Part shown: positions 37,001 to 52,138 of the stretch, piece after piece
How the letters are laid out: each line of letters starts with the position of its first letter
How positions within the stretch are numbered: position 1 is the first letter of the stretch
Assembly (NCBI GenBank): GCA_023159155.1
Contig: JAJNNX010000009.1
Coordinates: forward strand, 1-64,000
Direction of reading: 5' to 3'
DNA length: 64,000 nucleotides
Origin: Ustulina deusta
Lineage: Eukaryota > Ascomycota > Sordariomycetes > Xylariales > Xylariaceae
The notes under the pieces: model-generated
The model's input: only the letters and a program-made list of their open reading frames with translations
Databases searched by the model: none
Told to the model about the DNA's origin: nothing
Translations under genes and position numbers: made by a program

Positions 37001-39233
37001 ACATTAATCTAGTTATTTTTTAAGCTTTATAATTATATTTATATATTTATTTATTATATTAGTAAAATTGCTATTTTTTTTAAATTAATTATTAAAAAAA
37101 ATAAACTATTTATAATAAAACTAAAACAAAAATAAATTTTTAAATATATAAAACTACTAATATATAAAGCATTTGTTTTAATTTTTTTTAGCCCCGGCTA
37201 ACTAATATAAATAAAAATAAATATTTTATATAATATAATAAAAAAAGTTAGTTAGTAATAATAAAAAAATATAATTTAAAAACTTATAAAATATTTTTTT
37301 AAAATAATAATACTAATTAAATAAACTTACTTAATTTAAAACTATAAACTTTTAGTAATAATATAAACTTTAAAATATTATTACTTAAAATTTTTTAAAA
37401 CTCAATTTTTTATAATAACTAATTATTAAGCTTTATTATATTTTTTAAACAAATAGATTTTATTAATATAATAAATATATTAAGCTAACTTTTTATTAAA
37501 TTTTAATATTATTTTTTAATATTAACTAAAACAAAAAAATATAATAGTTAATATTTTATTAAAAAAATAGTTAAACTTTTTATAATTAAAACTAAACAAA
37601 CTAAAAAAATAATCATAATATTAGGTCTATTTAATAAAATATTAAGTTTTATATTAATTATAGATTTTTTATTTAATATTTTTTAAAAAGCTAACTTAAT
37701 AAACTTAATTAAACAAAAAAACTAATTATAAAATCTAAAAAATAAAAATAAAAAGCTATATATATTTAAAATTATTTTAAATAAAACTAATTTTTTTTAT
37801 ATAATTTTAATTTAAAAAGCTTATATGTTTTTAATTACTATATATTAAAATTAATACAAAATAATCAAAATATGAAAACAAAAATATTACTAGTTTTATT
37901 TAAAATATAATTATAAATAATATATATATAATTATTATAATTATAAAAAAAACAAAATATTATAAAATAAAACTTTTAGCTTTTTTTATTTATTATTTAT
38001 ATTAGTTATAATATAATAATATATAATAATAAATAGTAAAAATATATTATTTTACTAATAAAGTTATAATTATATATAAATATTTATAAATAAATTTAGC
38101 TATTTAATTATAATTTTATTTAGTAAAAAAATAAATATTATAAAATTACTAGCTATATAATACTATAAAAGTTTATATAAATTTTTTAGTATACTAAATA
38201 TATAAATATTAAATAATATAAAACTATTTATTTTTAAGTTTATAGTAATAATTATTAATTTTATAAGTATTAAATACTATTTTAGTAGTACTTACTACTT
38301 TTAAACCTAAAAAATAATAAAATTCATTAATTAAAAATTAAACTAATAATTCTATTTTTATATTAATAAATACTAAAATAATGAAAATATTTATTTTTTT
38401 ATTTTAAACTTTATATATAATTTTTTATAATATTTATTAATGAATATATTACTACTAAAAATAGCAATAAAAATTAAAATATAAAATATTTTAATAATAA
38501 ATATTAATAAAACTATTATAAATTTTAATATTAAATAATAAACGTTTAAATTAGTCCGTTAAACCTAAAATATTTAAAAAATAGCATATAATATAGCAAT
38601 TTTTATATAAAAATAATATAAGATATAAACTAATAAAAAAAAACGCCTAATAGATTTTAAAATAAAAAATAAAATCTTTTTTTTTAAAAAAAAGCTTTAT
38701 AATATAAGTACTAATTATTAAATTAGACTTTTAATTAATTAAATTTTTTAAAATCTTAAAAAAACCAAAATTTAGTTATATTTTTAATTTGCTTAATTTT
38801 TATAAAATAAAAAACTTATTTTATGCTAACTTATTATAAAAAACAAAATAATAATTTTTTATTTTAATAAATCCAATTATTGCTTTTAGCTAAAAATATT
38901 AATAATAAAACAACATTTAAAATTAAACAAATTAAACAAGTAAAAATATATAAAAAAAATAAAAAGCTATAATTCTAATAATATTTTGTATATAATTTAA
39001 AAATTTTAAAATATATTAATTAAGTTTAACTAATTTTATAAAACTTATAAAAAAGCTTTTAAACTTTTTATAAGATTATAAAAATAAATATATATAATAG
39101 TAGCTAATAAATTTATAAGCAATTATAAAAATAATAATCAAATAGTATAATATAAAAAACCTATATAAACTTAATATTATTAGTAATTTTAAATTAAAAT
39201 TATATTTAAACTTTTGGTTTTAAAAAAAAGTAG

Positions 39234-39481
39234 TATAATAGTTAGTATAGTTTTAGTAAAACTTATAAGAACTCTAGACCTATATAGTAATTAAATAGGA
39301 AGTTTATGTATGGATTAATATATAATTTTGCAGCTATATATATAAAGTTTATATTTACTTACTTTATAAACTCTAACTTCTTTTTTTTTTTTTTTTTTTT
39401 TTTTAGCTTAGAGTTTTTGTTTATAGTATTAATAAACTAGCTATAAAAGCTTTATTTAACTGATTATAATAGCTATTATAG
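39234..39481. repeat. LTR of element B (right)
   Basis: 248 bp from tataatagttagtatag to tgattataata, with a poly-T tract in the middle. It aligns with the left LTR once element C and its duplication are removed. Confidence 0.83.
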
Positions 39482-39599
39482 CTATAATATAAATAAAATT
39501 TTATTTTTAATAATAGTTAAACTAATTATATAATTCTTTTGATATTTATACTATTTAAAACTTAAATAGATTTTTTTTAGTAGCTTTAATAGCTAATTA

Positions 39600-41458
39600 A
39601 CATAGGACACAAGCTAATTGCCAACACAAGTCAATTGCCAACTTTTTTGCACTTTCGTACGCTCTTTTTTTAATTACCATTTTTATAACCAACAATAATA
39701 GCACCTTTTTAGAACAAAACAGACTTGCAGCTTATATTAAAAGCTTTTAATTATAACAAAAAATTAACTGTTAATTATGCAGTACAAATCTATAATGTTC
39801 CTTGTACAACTTTTCGTAATCGGCGCACTAGCAAACAAACCTAACAAATATCTATTATATAACGTTAAAAATTAACTAAACTTAAAAAAAATATTATTAT
39901 ATAATATATTATAAACTTAGTTTTGCAATCTTTTCTGTTTTAGATAAATAGTATTAAAAATATAACTAATCAACTATTATATAAATATAATATACCTAAA
40001 GTTAGCATTAACTAGGCTTTAAACTTTATATAATAATATTTTATATTTAAAATATATTTTAATCAAAAAATTAATTATTAGTAAATCTTTTATAAAAATC
40101 TTATTATATATAATAAATAGTTTAAGCTTATATAAAATATAATAATTAAATATAATATTTTAAAAAAAATATTTATAACTTTAATAAAACAAGCTTTATA
40201 ATAAGCCAAATCTTGTTTAAAATAGTTATAACAATATCTAACTAGCATAAATAACTAAAAGCTATTTAGTTAAACAATTATAAATAATTAACTATTATTT
40301 AAAGTATTAGTTTATATAGCTATATAGTTCTACTATATATTATTTTAACAAATAAAACCTATTTTTTGTCCTAGTATATTAATAGCTAACTACTATATAA
40401 TTAAAGAATTATAGTTATAAAAAATAGCTAAACAATAAATAAACAAAATCTAGATTAGATTAACTATTTTAATTTATATATAGCTAGTTATATAAAAGGT
40501 ATTTATTGCTTATTAATCCTTAATAGCTATAAAAGCTACTATTTAACTAATTTTAAACTATATTATAAAAACTACAATATTATTACTTTTTATATACTTG
40601 CTTATTTATTATACTAATTTTAATTTTTTAATATTAGTTGTTTTGGCTTATTAAAACGTTTATATATATAAAAAATTAATAATTTAATATAAATATATAT
40701 TATCTATATTATTAAAAATGATTTTTTTATTATATTTTATAAAATATATAAAACTTTTATAATAAAATCTAATATTTAAAAAGGTTTTAAAAATACTAGA
40801 TTAGTACTATATAATCTAAAATATATATTTTTTTAGTTCGAAATCTAATTACTAACCAAAATATTTCTTAGATTATCTAATAAACCTTTAGTTTTTTAGC
40901 AATTAAAAACTCCGTATAATATAACTAATATATAATTATAAACTAAATATATTAAAAATAAAATTATATAATATTAAAATAGCTTGCTAAGTATTATTTT
41001 AAATATTATTAATTATATTATAAAAAATATAATATTGCTTATATATAAAGTTATATTATTAAAAAGAAAAATTGCTAAACTTTATATAGCAAATAAAATA
41101 CTTAACTAACGCTGCTATACAAAAAAAAAACATATATAAAATAAAAAATCACTTATTATATAAAAAAAACAAGATTTTAAAACCAAACAAGCTATTAAAA
41201 AACAAATAATAAAAAAAGTGCAGCAAAGTAATCATTATATAAAAAAAGGTACATTGTATATATAACAATATAGAACATATAGCAAGCCCAGGTATAACTT
41301 GCGCACTTGTTAAAATGCTATAAAAATATCTAGCAATAATATTTCCGATTAGATCTAATTGATTTTTTGTGTTATAGTTGAATTATTTGACTTATACGTA
41401 TAAAAGTGCAAAAAAGTTGGCAATTGACTTGTGTTAGCAATTAGCTTGTGTCCTATGT
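39600..41458. mobile_element. DNA transposon D with about 57-bp inverted repeats (Tc1/mariner/pogo-like)
   Basis: 1859 bp bounded by TA target duplications (39598-39599 and 41459-41460). Terminal inverted repeats start acataggacacaagctaatt and agree over about 57 bp with a single C/T difference. Each repeat contains a second copy of the motif caattgccaac or aattgccaac, giving a doubled subterminal site. Size and the TA duplication match Tc1/mariner or Fot1/pogo elements. The transposase region is RIP-degraded and cannot be read. It is inserted in A2 sequence that is uninterrupted in A1. Confidence 0.85.
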
Positions 41459-41713
41459 TAGCTAAAATATTTACTTTATTTATATAATATATAATATATA
41501 TTAGCTATTTTATTTTAATATAAAAAATTAATAATAATTTATAATCTATATAAATAATTATTTTTTTATTTTTAATTTAATATTTTTAACACTAAAAAGT
41601 TAATATAATAACTAATAATTTATATTTTTAAATAAACTATTATAATTAAGCTGCTTATATTTTAAAAAAAAATAAGCTATAAAGTAAAATATTAATTTAT
41701 TATTATATATATA

Positions 41714-41927
41714 TTGTTAGAATAACTAGCATTAGTTACAACATTATTATATAACTTATATAAATTGCTAATTTATGCTTAGTTTTATATAAATGTTACC
41801 TAGACCTTAGCTAGATAAAAAAGACCTTATTTCTTTTTTATTATATTAGCTTATATAATAGCATAAGTTTTTATATATATTATTTGTTTATTTTATACAT
41901 AATATAATATATATAGCTTATTTAATA
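41714..41927. repeat. LTR of element E (left)
   Basis: 214 bp. It shares tagcattagttacaac, atattagcttatataata and other blocks with 48877-49176 and is shorter because of an internal deletion. Confidence 0.75.
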
Positions 41928-44900
41928 TTACTTAGTAGTTATAAAAATATTTATATCATTATATAAGTACTATAAATTAATAAAAGTAAAAACAGAGTTT
42001 AACTTATAGTATTAATAGGTTTTTATATTATAGTTTGAATTTTTGTTATATAATTATTTTATCTCTCCTAATGGAGCATTGAAATAATTATATAAAATAA
42101 AACATTAAAATATTTAATTATTATAAAAAAAAAAGAAATTCTAAATTTCTGCTATATAATTATTTTATTTTTTTAACAAAGCATTAAAGTAATATAAAAA
42201 AAAAAGTATATAATTATACTAGTTTTAATTATATTATTATATAATAGCTAAATGACTTTTTTATTTTTTTATTTGGTTATTTATTTATTTCTATTTTTTT
42301 TATTATAATATTAAATATATTTTATAATATAGCTAAAATAATTAAATCAGATATTTTTGTTATATATAAAAAATTTACTAAAAAATATAACCTAAGCATA
42401 AAAAATATACAAAAATATTTTAACTTTAAGTATTAAAAAAAGAATATTAACCTAAGCACTATAATATAAAAAATACTAAATATATAAATAGCCTTTTAAA
42501 TTAAAAAATATATTTATTTATTAATTAATATATAATTATTTAAACAAGCGTACAAAAAAGACTTTAAAAACTAAACAAAACAAAATTTTAAAAATATATA
42601 TTATAACCTATAAATAAAATTATTTTAGATTATCTAGCAATAAAGCATACAACTATAAATAAATAGAAATTGTACCTAAAAAACCTTAAAACAATTATAT
42701 AAAATAAATCTAAAACTATAAAAAATTCTTTAGAACTTCTAATTATTTAATTTATTTAATTTATTTATTATATAACAACTATTAATCTTTTTTATACCTA
42801 ATTAATTACTTTAATATACCTTTTAGCCTACTTTTATTTTTTAACCTACTTTAGTTTTTTAAATTACTTTAACTCTTATACCTATTATATAAATAAAAAC
42901 AAAACTAAAAATCAAACAGCTAGAACTTATACGGCCTAGATCTTTAAAAAATATATAATTTTAAACTTTTAAAAGTTAGACCTATTTACCTATTCAATCT
43001 ACTATTAAGTTTTCATATACTTTTAAATATATATATAAATATATAATAAAAACAGGTTATAAACCGAACTTTTAACCAAAATATAAATATTTTATTACTT
43101 ATAACCCCTTTTAAACCCTATTATAAGAGGTATATTTTTGTATAACACTGGACCTAATAATAAATAACCCTTTTTTAGAATTCCTTTTTCTAAGGAATAT
43201 ATAAAACAAAATAATCTTTTTTAAAAAATATAAAATATTGTAAAAGATTTTTTAAAAAAAAACTATTTAAATAAGCTATATAATTTACTAAATAATAAAG
43301 TATATATGTTTACTAATATTTACTAAATATTTAAAAATTTTAAAAACTAATATTATATAATATTTTTAAATATTTTAAAAGGTCTTATAAAAATGATTTT
43401 ATTTACTAAATTAGTCCTAATAAAACTTAAAATAAAATATATTATATGATAGATTTTTATTTTAATACTAATATAAACTATAACTAGTATTAAATTAACT
43501 AGACTAGTTTTTTGCTTATTTAAAAAAAAAAAAAAAGCTTTGATATAAAAATATTTAATATATTAAATATTTAATTATAGCTATAAAAAAGAAATCTAGC
43601 TAAATATAATAGTTATATAAATATATTAAAATATATTAGTATTAATTATAGCTTTTATATTTTAAAAGCTAATAAATAAAAGTTTTTTTATTAACGTTTA
43701 AGTATACTTTTAACTAGTAAAAATGTTGGAAAATAAACTAAAAACTTTTATATAAAAAGATAATAATATATATTTTATTAATAAAAAATATAATTAAAGC
43801 AGTTATATAAAAAGCTAGTAGTATAGATTTTTTAGATTATTAAGCAAGCTAGGCGTATAATAATACTATTTAAAAAAATAAAATAGCTAAAATTATTATA
43901 TAAATAAGAAGTACTTTATATATTAAAAAAAAATATTAGTTAATAAAAAATATTTTTTAAAAATAAGTCTATATAAAAAGCTAATATTTTAATTTATATA
44001 AAATAATTAATAATATTTTTCTTTATTTAACAAGTTTTTTATATATTTTATAAAGTATAAAAAATACTTAAAGTTAGACAAAAATCATAAAAATATGAAA
44101 AAAGAATTTAGCAGTTAATTTATTTAGTTTTTAATAAATAATGTTTTTACATACTATATAATAAGAAAAAATATTTAGAACTATAAAGTAAATATGCTAT
44201 TTAATTAGTTTATTTTTAATAATTAGTATTATATAGAATATTAATGCAAACTATAAAATATAAGCGTTTTAAAGTATTTAATAGTAAAGAAAAAGCAGCT
44301 TAAAGTTTATTTTAAAATTTATTTTTATATAAAAATAACCTAGACGCTAAGTAGCGCTTATATTAAGTTTAGTAATAATAATATAATTATAGCTATAAGT
44401 ATTATATAAATAAGTAACTTTTTTGGTATAATAATATATTACATTTTAAATAGCTAAACTTTATTTTTAGTTTTATTAAAGAATACTAACTGTTTATAAA
44501 TTTATTTTAATAATATAAAAAATATTATTATATAAAAAAATAGCAAAACTATTTTTATTATATACAAAAATATTTATTTTTTAATATAAGTTTATATAAA
44601 ACTAAAATTTATTTTATTAAAATAAAACTATAATAGTTTTATTATTGTTTTAGATATTTTTATATAAAACGTTTCAAAAGTGCTATATAAATATTAGATT
44701 AATATATATTAAAAACTTTTTAATTATATTATATATAACTTAAGTATAAATTTTTTATTTAAAAGTTTTTAGAACTAAGCTAGGATTATAAACACTTAGT
44801 ATTATATAATATTTATTAAAGCATACTAAATAATTAATAAAATAAAATAAATATATAAACCGTTTTATTATATATATATAATATTTTAAAAATAAAACTT

Positions 44901-46336
44901 AACTATTATATAAAAAATAAATTAATTTTATAAATAATAGTTAAAGCTTTAAATAATACTACTAAACTAAATAGCTTTATATTAATTTTCTTTATTTTTA
45001 TAGCTTATTTTAAAATTATATAAAAAGCTAAAATAATTAAAGAAAACTATAAAAATACTATATAAAAAAAGAATAAAAGTTAAAATTAACTATATAATTA
45101 ATTAGTATAATAACTTTATTTTATATAATATATTATTTTTATTTTTATAAAATAAAGGTTTAGTATAGCAAAAAAAAAAATAATAAGTTGAACTAATTAT
45201 ATTATTATATTTAATAAAGCAAAAAATTAAAGTTAACTATAAAACTATTTTTATACTTTTTTTGTTTTTATATAACTTATATATAAAGCTTTATACTTTT
45301 GTTTTAAACTAGACTATTTATTTTTAATTATATTTTATTTAGTAGAACTAAAAAAAAAATTTAATTAGTTTTATATAACTTTTTTTTATATATAACATAA
45401 TTATAACTATTATTCTGCCTAATAAATCGGACTATAAAAATTAATTATAAGTTTTTTTATAATTTTTATTTTTATATAACTAACTTATATATAAAGGATT
45501 TTTAAATACTTTTTTTTTATATAGCTATTTTTAACCCTATATAAAATAAATTAACCTTTTTTTTATATATATATATATATATATAACTAGCATACAAAAA
45601 CGATTTAAATATTTTTTATATAGCTGTTTTTTTTTAACCCTATATCGGCCGGATTAACCCTATTTCTTTTTTTTTAGCTACTATACGCTATAATAATTAA
45701 ACTTTTAGTTAAATCTTTATATATAAACATAAGTAAAAAAAATAATATTTTAATAAAGCTCTAGTAAAATATACTAGCTTTATATATTAAACTAATATAA
45801 ATTTTTATTTTAAATATATAACTAAATAAAAACTTAGGTATAAAATAGTATTAGAAATATATATTAATTTTTATAAATAAATAGCTAAATATTTTAATTA
45901 AGTTAATTAGCAATTTTAGAAAGAATTAATTAAAGGAATTAAAAAAAAAATTATATAAACTTTTTTAAAGAATATTATATACTAATAAACTTGTTTAGTT
46001 TTTTAATAATAAATTATAACTACTAAACAATTTATTTTAGTTATTTATTTATTTCTAAGCTTTTATTTAATCGGATTTTTTTATTTTTTTTTATTTTAGT
46101 TAAAAGATTGTTTTAGTTTATATAAAATATTTGTTTTAGCCGAACAGAAAAAGCTAGCTATAAAGCTAGCTATATAAAAAGTTTATTATTTTAGTATTAA
46201 ATAAAATTAGGTTTCTATTAAATATAGATTTTTATTTTTTGTTATATAGAATATTTGCTTTAATTATATAGATTTTTATATTTAGTTTTTTGTTTATATA
46301 ATTGATCTACTAATATAATAAAATAAAAATAGTTAG

Positions 46337-46635
46337 TATTGGAATAATATTGCTAAATTAATTATATGCTATATTTAGTATAGCTATTTTAGCTACTTTA
46401 GTGGCCAAGTTAGATGGTTAGGCCTATATAGGCCTATATAGCCAGGGGCTAAGTGGACTTTTTATATTTTGTACCAAAGGTATACCTAGCACTTCTTATA
46501 TTTTCCGAATCTTTTTTTTTTTTTTAAATGTAGCACTAAATATAGTATAATATATTATATAGTGTTCGCTTTAATAGATCTATCTTGTGTATATTATACG
46601 TACACGTATGCTACCTAGGGTAAAGCTTATTAATA
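46337..46635 (-). mobile_element. Solo LTR of element C, inverted, inside E
   Basis: 299 bp matching the reverse complement of the 302-bp LTR of C, including tattatatagtgttcgc and tagatct. It starts tattggaata and ends ttattaata. Flanking bases (gttag and ctagt) do not form a clear duplication. It probably arose by recombination between the LTRs of a full copy. Confidence 0.75.
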
Positions 46636-48876
46636 CTAGTTGAATATAATATTATTTATATTTTTAAGTTTTAGTTTATATAAAAAGATTTAAATAAAAA
46701 TAATTAAGCTATATAAAAAATTATAACTTAGTATGTAAAGCTATAATAATACTAAAAAAAAATTTATTTATTTAGTTGTTAATAATTTAGCAAATAAATT
46801 AAAAACTATTATTTATATTAAAAGTTTTTTTAATATATAACTTTAATATTTTAAATAAACTTTAAAATATTATATAAATATATATATAATTAAAAAATAA
46901 ACTAATTAAAAAGATTTTTATATAATTATTGTTTAAATTAAAATTAAAATATTTTAATAGAACTATATTATAAATTATATAACTATTATATAAATTTATA
47001 AAATCTAGACTATAGTAGTTTAAAACTTATTATTAATACTATTAAAAAAGATTAAGTATAATAATTTTTATATATAACTTATATTTATTATTTATTAAAG
47101 AAATATTATATAAATTTAATATTATTAACTTTTAAATAAATAATATATTTAGTTTTATAATATTAAGCTTTTTAGCAAAAAAAGAATATAAATTATAGTA
47201 AGCTAAATTTTATATAAAACTAAAGAAAATCTTTTAATTAAACTATATTATAAAGTTTAAGACTAAATAAATTATATTATTATTTAAAAAAACTAAGCAA
47301 ACTTGTTTAATTTAGGTGACTTTTATATAATTAATTTTATTTAATAACATATATATTAGTAGTATTTGCTAGCTAAAGGTAATATATATCTTATATATTA
47401 TAGCTTCAATAATAAATCTTAAGCTATATAATATTAAGAATTTAAATCAAAAAATGTAATAATAAATAATTAATCAAAATTATAGTTAAAGTTTTATATT
47501 ATTAAATTTATTATTATACTAGCTATAAAGTATTATATATTAAAACTTAAAGAAATATAAAAAAATAATTGAAAATATACTTATTAGCAAGTTATATAAA
47601 ATAATTAATATTATATTATTTAAAAAGTTATATAATAAGAAAATCTCTAAAATATAATAAATTAATAAAAGAAATACCAAACTAAACATTAGAAATTTTT
47701 ATATTAATAAATAAATTAACTATATAGATAAAAATATTTGTTAATAAAATATAAAAAATTATATATAACTATAATATTTATAAAAAAAATTCAAAAGTAT
47801 AAAAATAATATATAATAAATTAATTTCAAAAAAAAAAAAAACATAAATACTACTTCTTTTTATTTCTATTTTTATTTTTATTTTATTTTTTATTTTTTTA
47901 TTCTATAACTAATTTACTTTTTTCTTTAAATATAATAATTATACTAAGTGCTATATAAACGCTAAATATATATTACATAAATATTATATTAATATTTTTT
48001 ATATATATAGTAATAATAATACTATATAACTAGATAAAAACTATATAAAAAAAATATTAGCAAGCACCTAGATCTATATATTAACTAATAATATTATAGC
48101 AACTTAAACTTTATTAGTTTGTATATAAAAAGTTAAAATATTAGTAATATATTAAAATAAATATATATATTAACGTATAGCGTTATAATAAACTCATAAT
48201 TATTAAGATTATTTATTTATAATAATATTATATAATAATTACTATTCTAACTAATAATTCTCAGTATATAATTATTATTATTAAAAAGCTAAATAATATT
48301 TATTATATAAAGATATATATATATAGTATATAAAGATAAGCAAAGATATAAAATGAAAGATTTTAAAAAATAACAAAAGAAATAGAAAGTAATAAGAAAC
48401 TTAAGCATTTTTTTATATATAAGTCTTTTTATATATAAATTAACTTAACTTCTAATTAATTAACTTTTTTTATATAAATAACCTGCTTAGTTAGCTAAAT
48501 ATAAATAATTTTAAAAGTTTTTAACTAGTAATTGCTTATATAAAGCTTACTAATTAGATAAGCTAGCTAATTATAAACTTTATTATTATATAAAGTAAAA
48601 ATAAATATTTAGCTTTAATTTAAATAATTACTAAGTAATGTTTAGCTTATAGTTTTTATCTAATTATATAGCTAAAGTAGTAGCCTTGTAATATTATTAC
48701 GTAACTTTATTAAAAAAAGATAATCTATTAACTTAGTAGTTATATATATAAACTAGATTATTAATCTAGTTGTTTTTTTAATAGTCAAGCTTTTATATAT
48801 ATATTTAAATAAGTATATAGCTGTTTTTTGTTTTTTTATATAATAAGCAGTTATAACTAAAAAAAAAAATACCTAG

Positions 48877-49176
48877 TATTAAAATAACTAGTATTAGTTA
48901 TAACTTTATTATGTAATTTATATAGAGTACAAGTTTATGGTTAGCTTTATATAAATATTAGCCGGACTTCGGCCGGACAAAAAGGATTCTACTTTTTTTT
49001 TATTATATTAGCTCGTATAATAATATAAGCTTTTATATAAATATAAGAGATTTATATTTCGTACAAACAATTTTTTTTCTATATATAGATAATATAATAT
49101 ATAATAGATTATATTTTATCTATACGTATTATTTATTTGTTTTATATATAATATATTATATATAGCCTATTTAATA
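48877..49176. repeat. LTR of element E (right)
   Basis: 300 bp. It includes a GC-richer patch, ttagccggacttcggccgg, that appears as ttacctagaccttagctag in the left LTR, again differing largely by transitions. Confidence 0.75.
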
Positions 49177-51853
49177 TAAAATTAATTAAATATTTATATA
49201 ATTAATATTATAATAATAAAGATATAAATATATATTTATATTTTTTTATTATATAATCTAGCTTAATAAATATATTTTTAAATGTTTTAATAAAAATTTT
49301 AATATATTAATAATTATATTATATTTTATAAAATATATAAATAATAATTAGTATCATTTAAATAATTTTTCATAAATTTTAATTTATATAATAATATTAT
49401 TTAATGAGCTAGCTAACTAATCTTTTCAATCAAAACTTAAAAAATAGCAAGTATATTATAAAGTTTAAACAGTATGATAAGCTATTTATATATACTAAAT
49501 AATATAATAAATGCTATATTTTTTTTTAGTTTTATTTATTTAAATTTATTAAAATTTATTTTTTAAATCTAATCTTAAGTATTAAATAACAAATAAGTTT
49601 TTTTTTTAGTTATTTTATTAAATTTATAATAGTTATAATAAAATTACTAAATTATATTTTTAAAATATTTATTAATAATTTTATTTATAATTATACTACT
49701 AAGCGCTTTTTTTAACGTTAATAATACTAAAAGATCTTATAATTTATAACTTTTTTAAATATAAACTTTAAAATATATATTAATAAAATCTTTAATTAGA
49801 TTTCTTTATTAAAAACTATATTAATAAAATAATAACCTAATTAATATAATATTTCTAATATTAATATAATACTTTATTTTAACAATAATTTTTATTTTTT
49901 TTAATACTAAATTAAATAAGCTTAAAATATTATAAATAAAATTATTTAAATATTCTTTTATTTATAAATTATTGAAAATATTTTTAAAGTTTTCTGCTTA
50001 TTTTTTAAGCTAAGAATACTTTTTTATTTATAAAACTTATATTTATTTATAATAAAATCTTTAAAAAAAGTTTAGTTTAATATAATATTACTAATAATTT
50101 TTTATATTTATATTATATTATTATTAATAATAAACTTAGTTATATTATAATAATTTTTTATTATTTATAATTTTATTTTTTTCATACTATATATTATATT
50201 TTATTATTAAAATAAATATAGTTTTACTTTAACTACTAATAATTTTAATATATAGCAATTTATATATTTATAGTTCTAAAAAACTATAAATATTATATTA
50301 TTATTAATAAACTAAGCTTTAAATAAGTTATAATAGTCCTAATATTTATTATATAGTTTATTTTTTTTTAGTATTAATTTTATTTTCTTTTTGTTTATTT
50401 TAACTATATAAATAAAGCTATTTTATATATTAAAAAAATTTTAAAGCTTATAATTAATTTTAGTTTTTTTATTTTTAAATTAATTATAAAATCTTTATTT
50501 AAAACTTTTATTTTTTTAAAATTATTAAAGCTAATAAAATATATATGCTTGTAAATTAGTAATTTCTTTTAAAACAATTTATACTTAGTTTAAAACTTAT
50601 TAACTAAATTATTATAAATTAATTTAATCTTAAGGGCTATAAAGTTTATAAAGTCTATTTTAGATATTCTAGTTATTTTTAGCAATTTTTAGCTTAATAA
50701 CCTGTTTTGCTATAATTAAAAAAAAAAAATTTTTTTAATTTAAATAATATACCTAGCTTTATTAGTTTTATCTAGCTTAATTCTTTAACTAACTTTATAA
50801 TTATTATTATAAAAATTAAATATAACTAGTAGTAATACTTTTAAAATTATTAACCTATAATTAATATTTAGCTTAATTAATATTACTAAATTAATTCTAT
50901 AATTATAAAATAGCACCAAAATATTTTATAACTATATTATTATTTATATTATATTATATGTTTTATTTTTAATTATTTTACTATTATTTAAATCTTATAT
51001 TAATTTTTTAAAATATAGCTAGATTATTAATATATATATACTAAACTTATATATTAATAAGTCTTTTATTTATTAAGTTTTATATTAGCTACTTAAAAAC
51101 TAATAATGATTTTTTTTATGTTAGTAAAAAACTTATAAATAATATTAAAAAATTATAAAATATATTATAAATTTTTAATATTTATATAATAGCTTTTAAG
51201 CAATTAATTTAAATAGTATTTTTAGTATACCTAATAAACTAAGTTATAGTTTAAAACTTTTTAGTTAATTTAATACTAATATATATTATTTATAACTTAT
51301 ATAAAATAAATATTTAAATTAGTTAGTTTTATATATTTTTTATTTCATTAAAAATTATATAATTAATAATAATAAATTAAAAATTTACTAAATTTATAAT
51401 TTTATTTTTACGTTTATATTTATTTAAATTACTTATATTATTTTTATTTAATTTATATTTTTAATAGTACTTAATATTAATATAAATTTAATAATTTATT
51501 TTAAAAGTTTTTATTACTAATTATATATATTAGCTACTATATATATAACTTATTAATATATTATTTAGCTTTATATTTTTTATAGTTATAGTAGTAGTAG
51601 TAATAATAATAATAATAATAATAAAATATATAATTAATTTATTACTAATATATTAATTTTTATTAAATATTAATAATAATATTTCTTTAATTTATACTAA
51701 TAAAATCTCTAATTAATTTATTATTTAAATGTTTTAATATTAATTTAACTATTTTAGTAATTTAAAATCTTTATAATATAATAAAAAGTATTAAAAAAAA
51801 ATTTAATATAATAAAAATAAAAATAATATTATAAAAGTATATAAATAGCTATT

Positions 51854-52101
51854 TATATTTTAATATAATCTTTTTATAAAACTAGTTACTTAGTATTACT
51901 AGATCTAATTTAAAGATCTATATTAACTATAGTTAAAAAAAAAACTAAGGTATCTATTAGAAATGCAAGGTATTTATGCCTTTAATTAGGTACGTCGGTA
52001 CCTGGTGCCTAAGGGCTACGCACGGTGCCTTTTCATGCACGTACTATTGTACTGACTCAATGGATTGACTTCAATGGAAGCCAATGGCAATGGGATCCAT
52101 A
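51854..52101. repeat. LTR of element A2 (right)
   Basis: 248 bp. It starts in RIP-converted sequence and becomes GC-normal toward its outer end, closing with tgggatccata next to the duplication tacg. Confidence 0.83.
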
Positions 52102-52138
52102 TACGGAGGTCTTGAATACTGATAGGCCAGAACTATCT

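Larger units (their letters stand above)
32079..39481 (-). mobile_element. LTR retrotransposon B, nested in A2
   Basis: 7.4 kb including element C. It is flanked by the 5-bp duplication gctat (32074-32078 and 39482-39486). The left LTR is split by C (32079-32192 and 34065-34187); the right LTR is 39234-39481 (248 bp). A less mutated solo LTR of the same family lies in the opposite orientation at 57045-57284. That copy shows the LTR starting TGTTATGATCAG, so B runs on the minus strand. The internal 5 kb is extremely AT-rich with no readable frame. Confidence 0.85.
41714..49176. mobile_element. LTR retrotransposon E, nested in A2
   Basis: About 7.46 kb with LTRs at 41714-41927 and 48877-49176, starting tgttagaataactag and tattaaaataactag. 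The left LTR lacks some 86 bp present in the right one. Both LTRs end tatttaata, the RIP form of TTTAACA. A clear target duplication was not found, and some A2 sequence around the site appears lost. The interior is RIP-destroyed and contains a solo LTR of element C. Orientation is not determined. Confidence 0.75.
30745..52101 (-). mobile_element. LTR retrotransposon A2, enlarged by nested insertions
   Basis: Second full copy of family A. The 5' LTR on the plus strand is 30745-30997 (253 bp) and the other is 51854-52101 (248 bp). The 4-bp duplication tacg occurs at 30741-30744 and 52102-52105. Subtracting inserts B, D and E leaves about 4.6 kb, close to the 4.9 kb of A1, and blocks of A1 sequence resume after each insert (at about 39487, 41461 and 49180). 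The zinc-knuckle relic near 50682-50723 lies on the minus strand, as in A1. Heavily RIP-mutated, no coding capacity left. Confidence 0.88.

Noticed and set aside
41709..49181. Target duplication around element E
   Set aside because: Flanking bases tatat and taaaa do not match; low-complexity surroundings make any near match meaningless.
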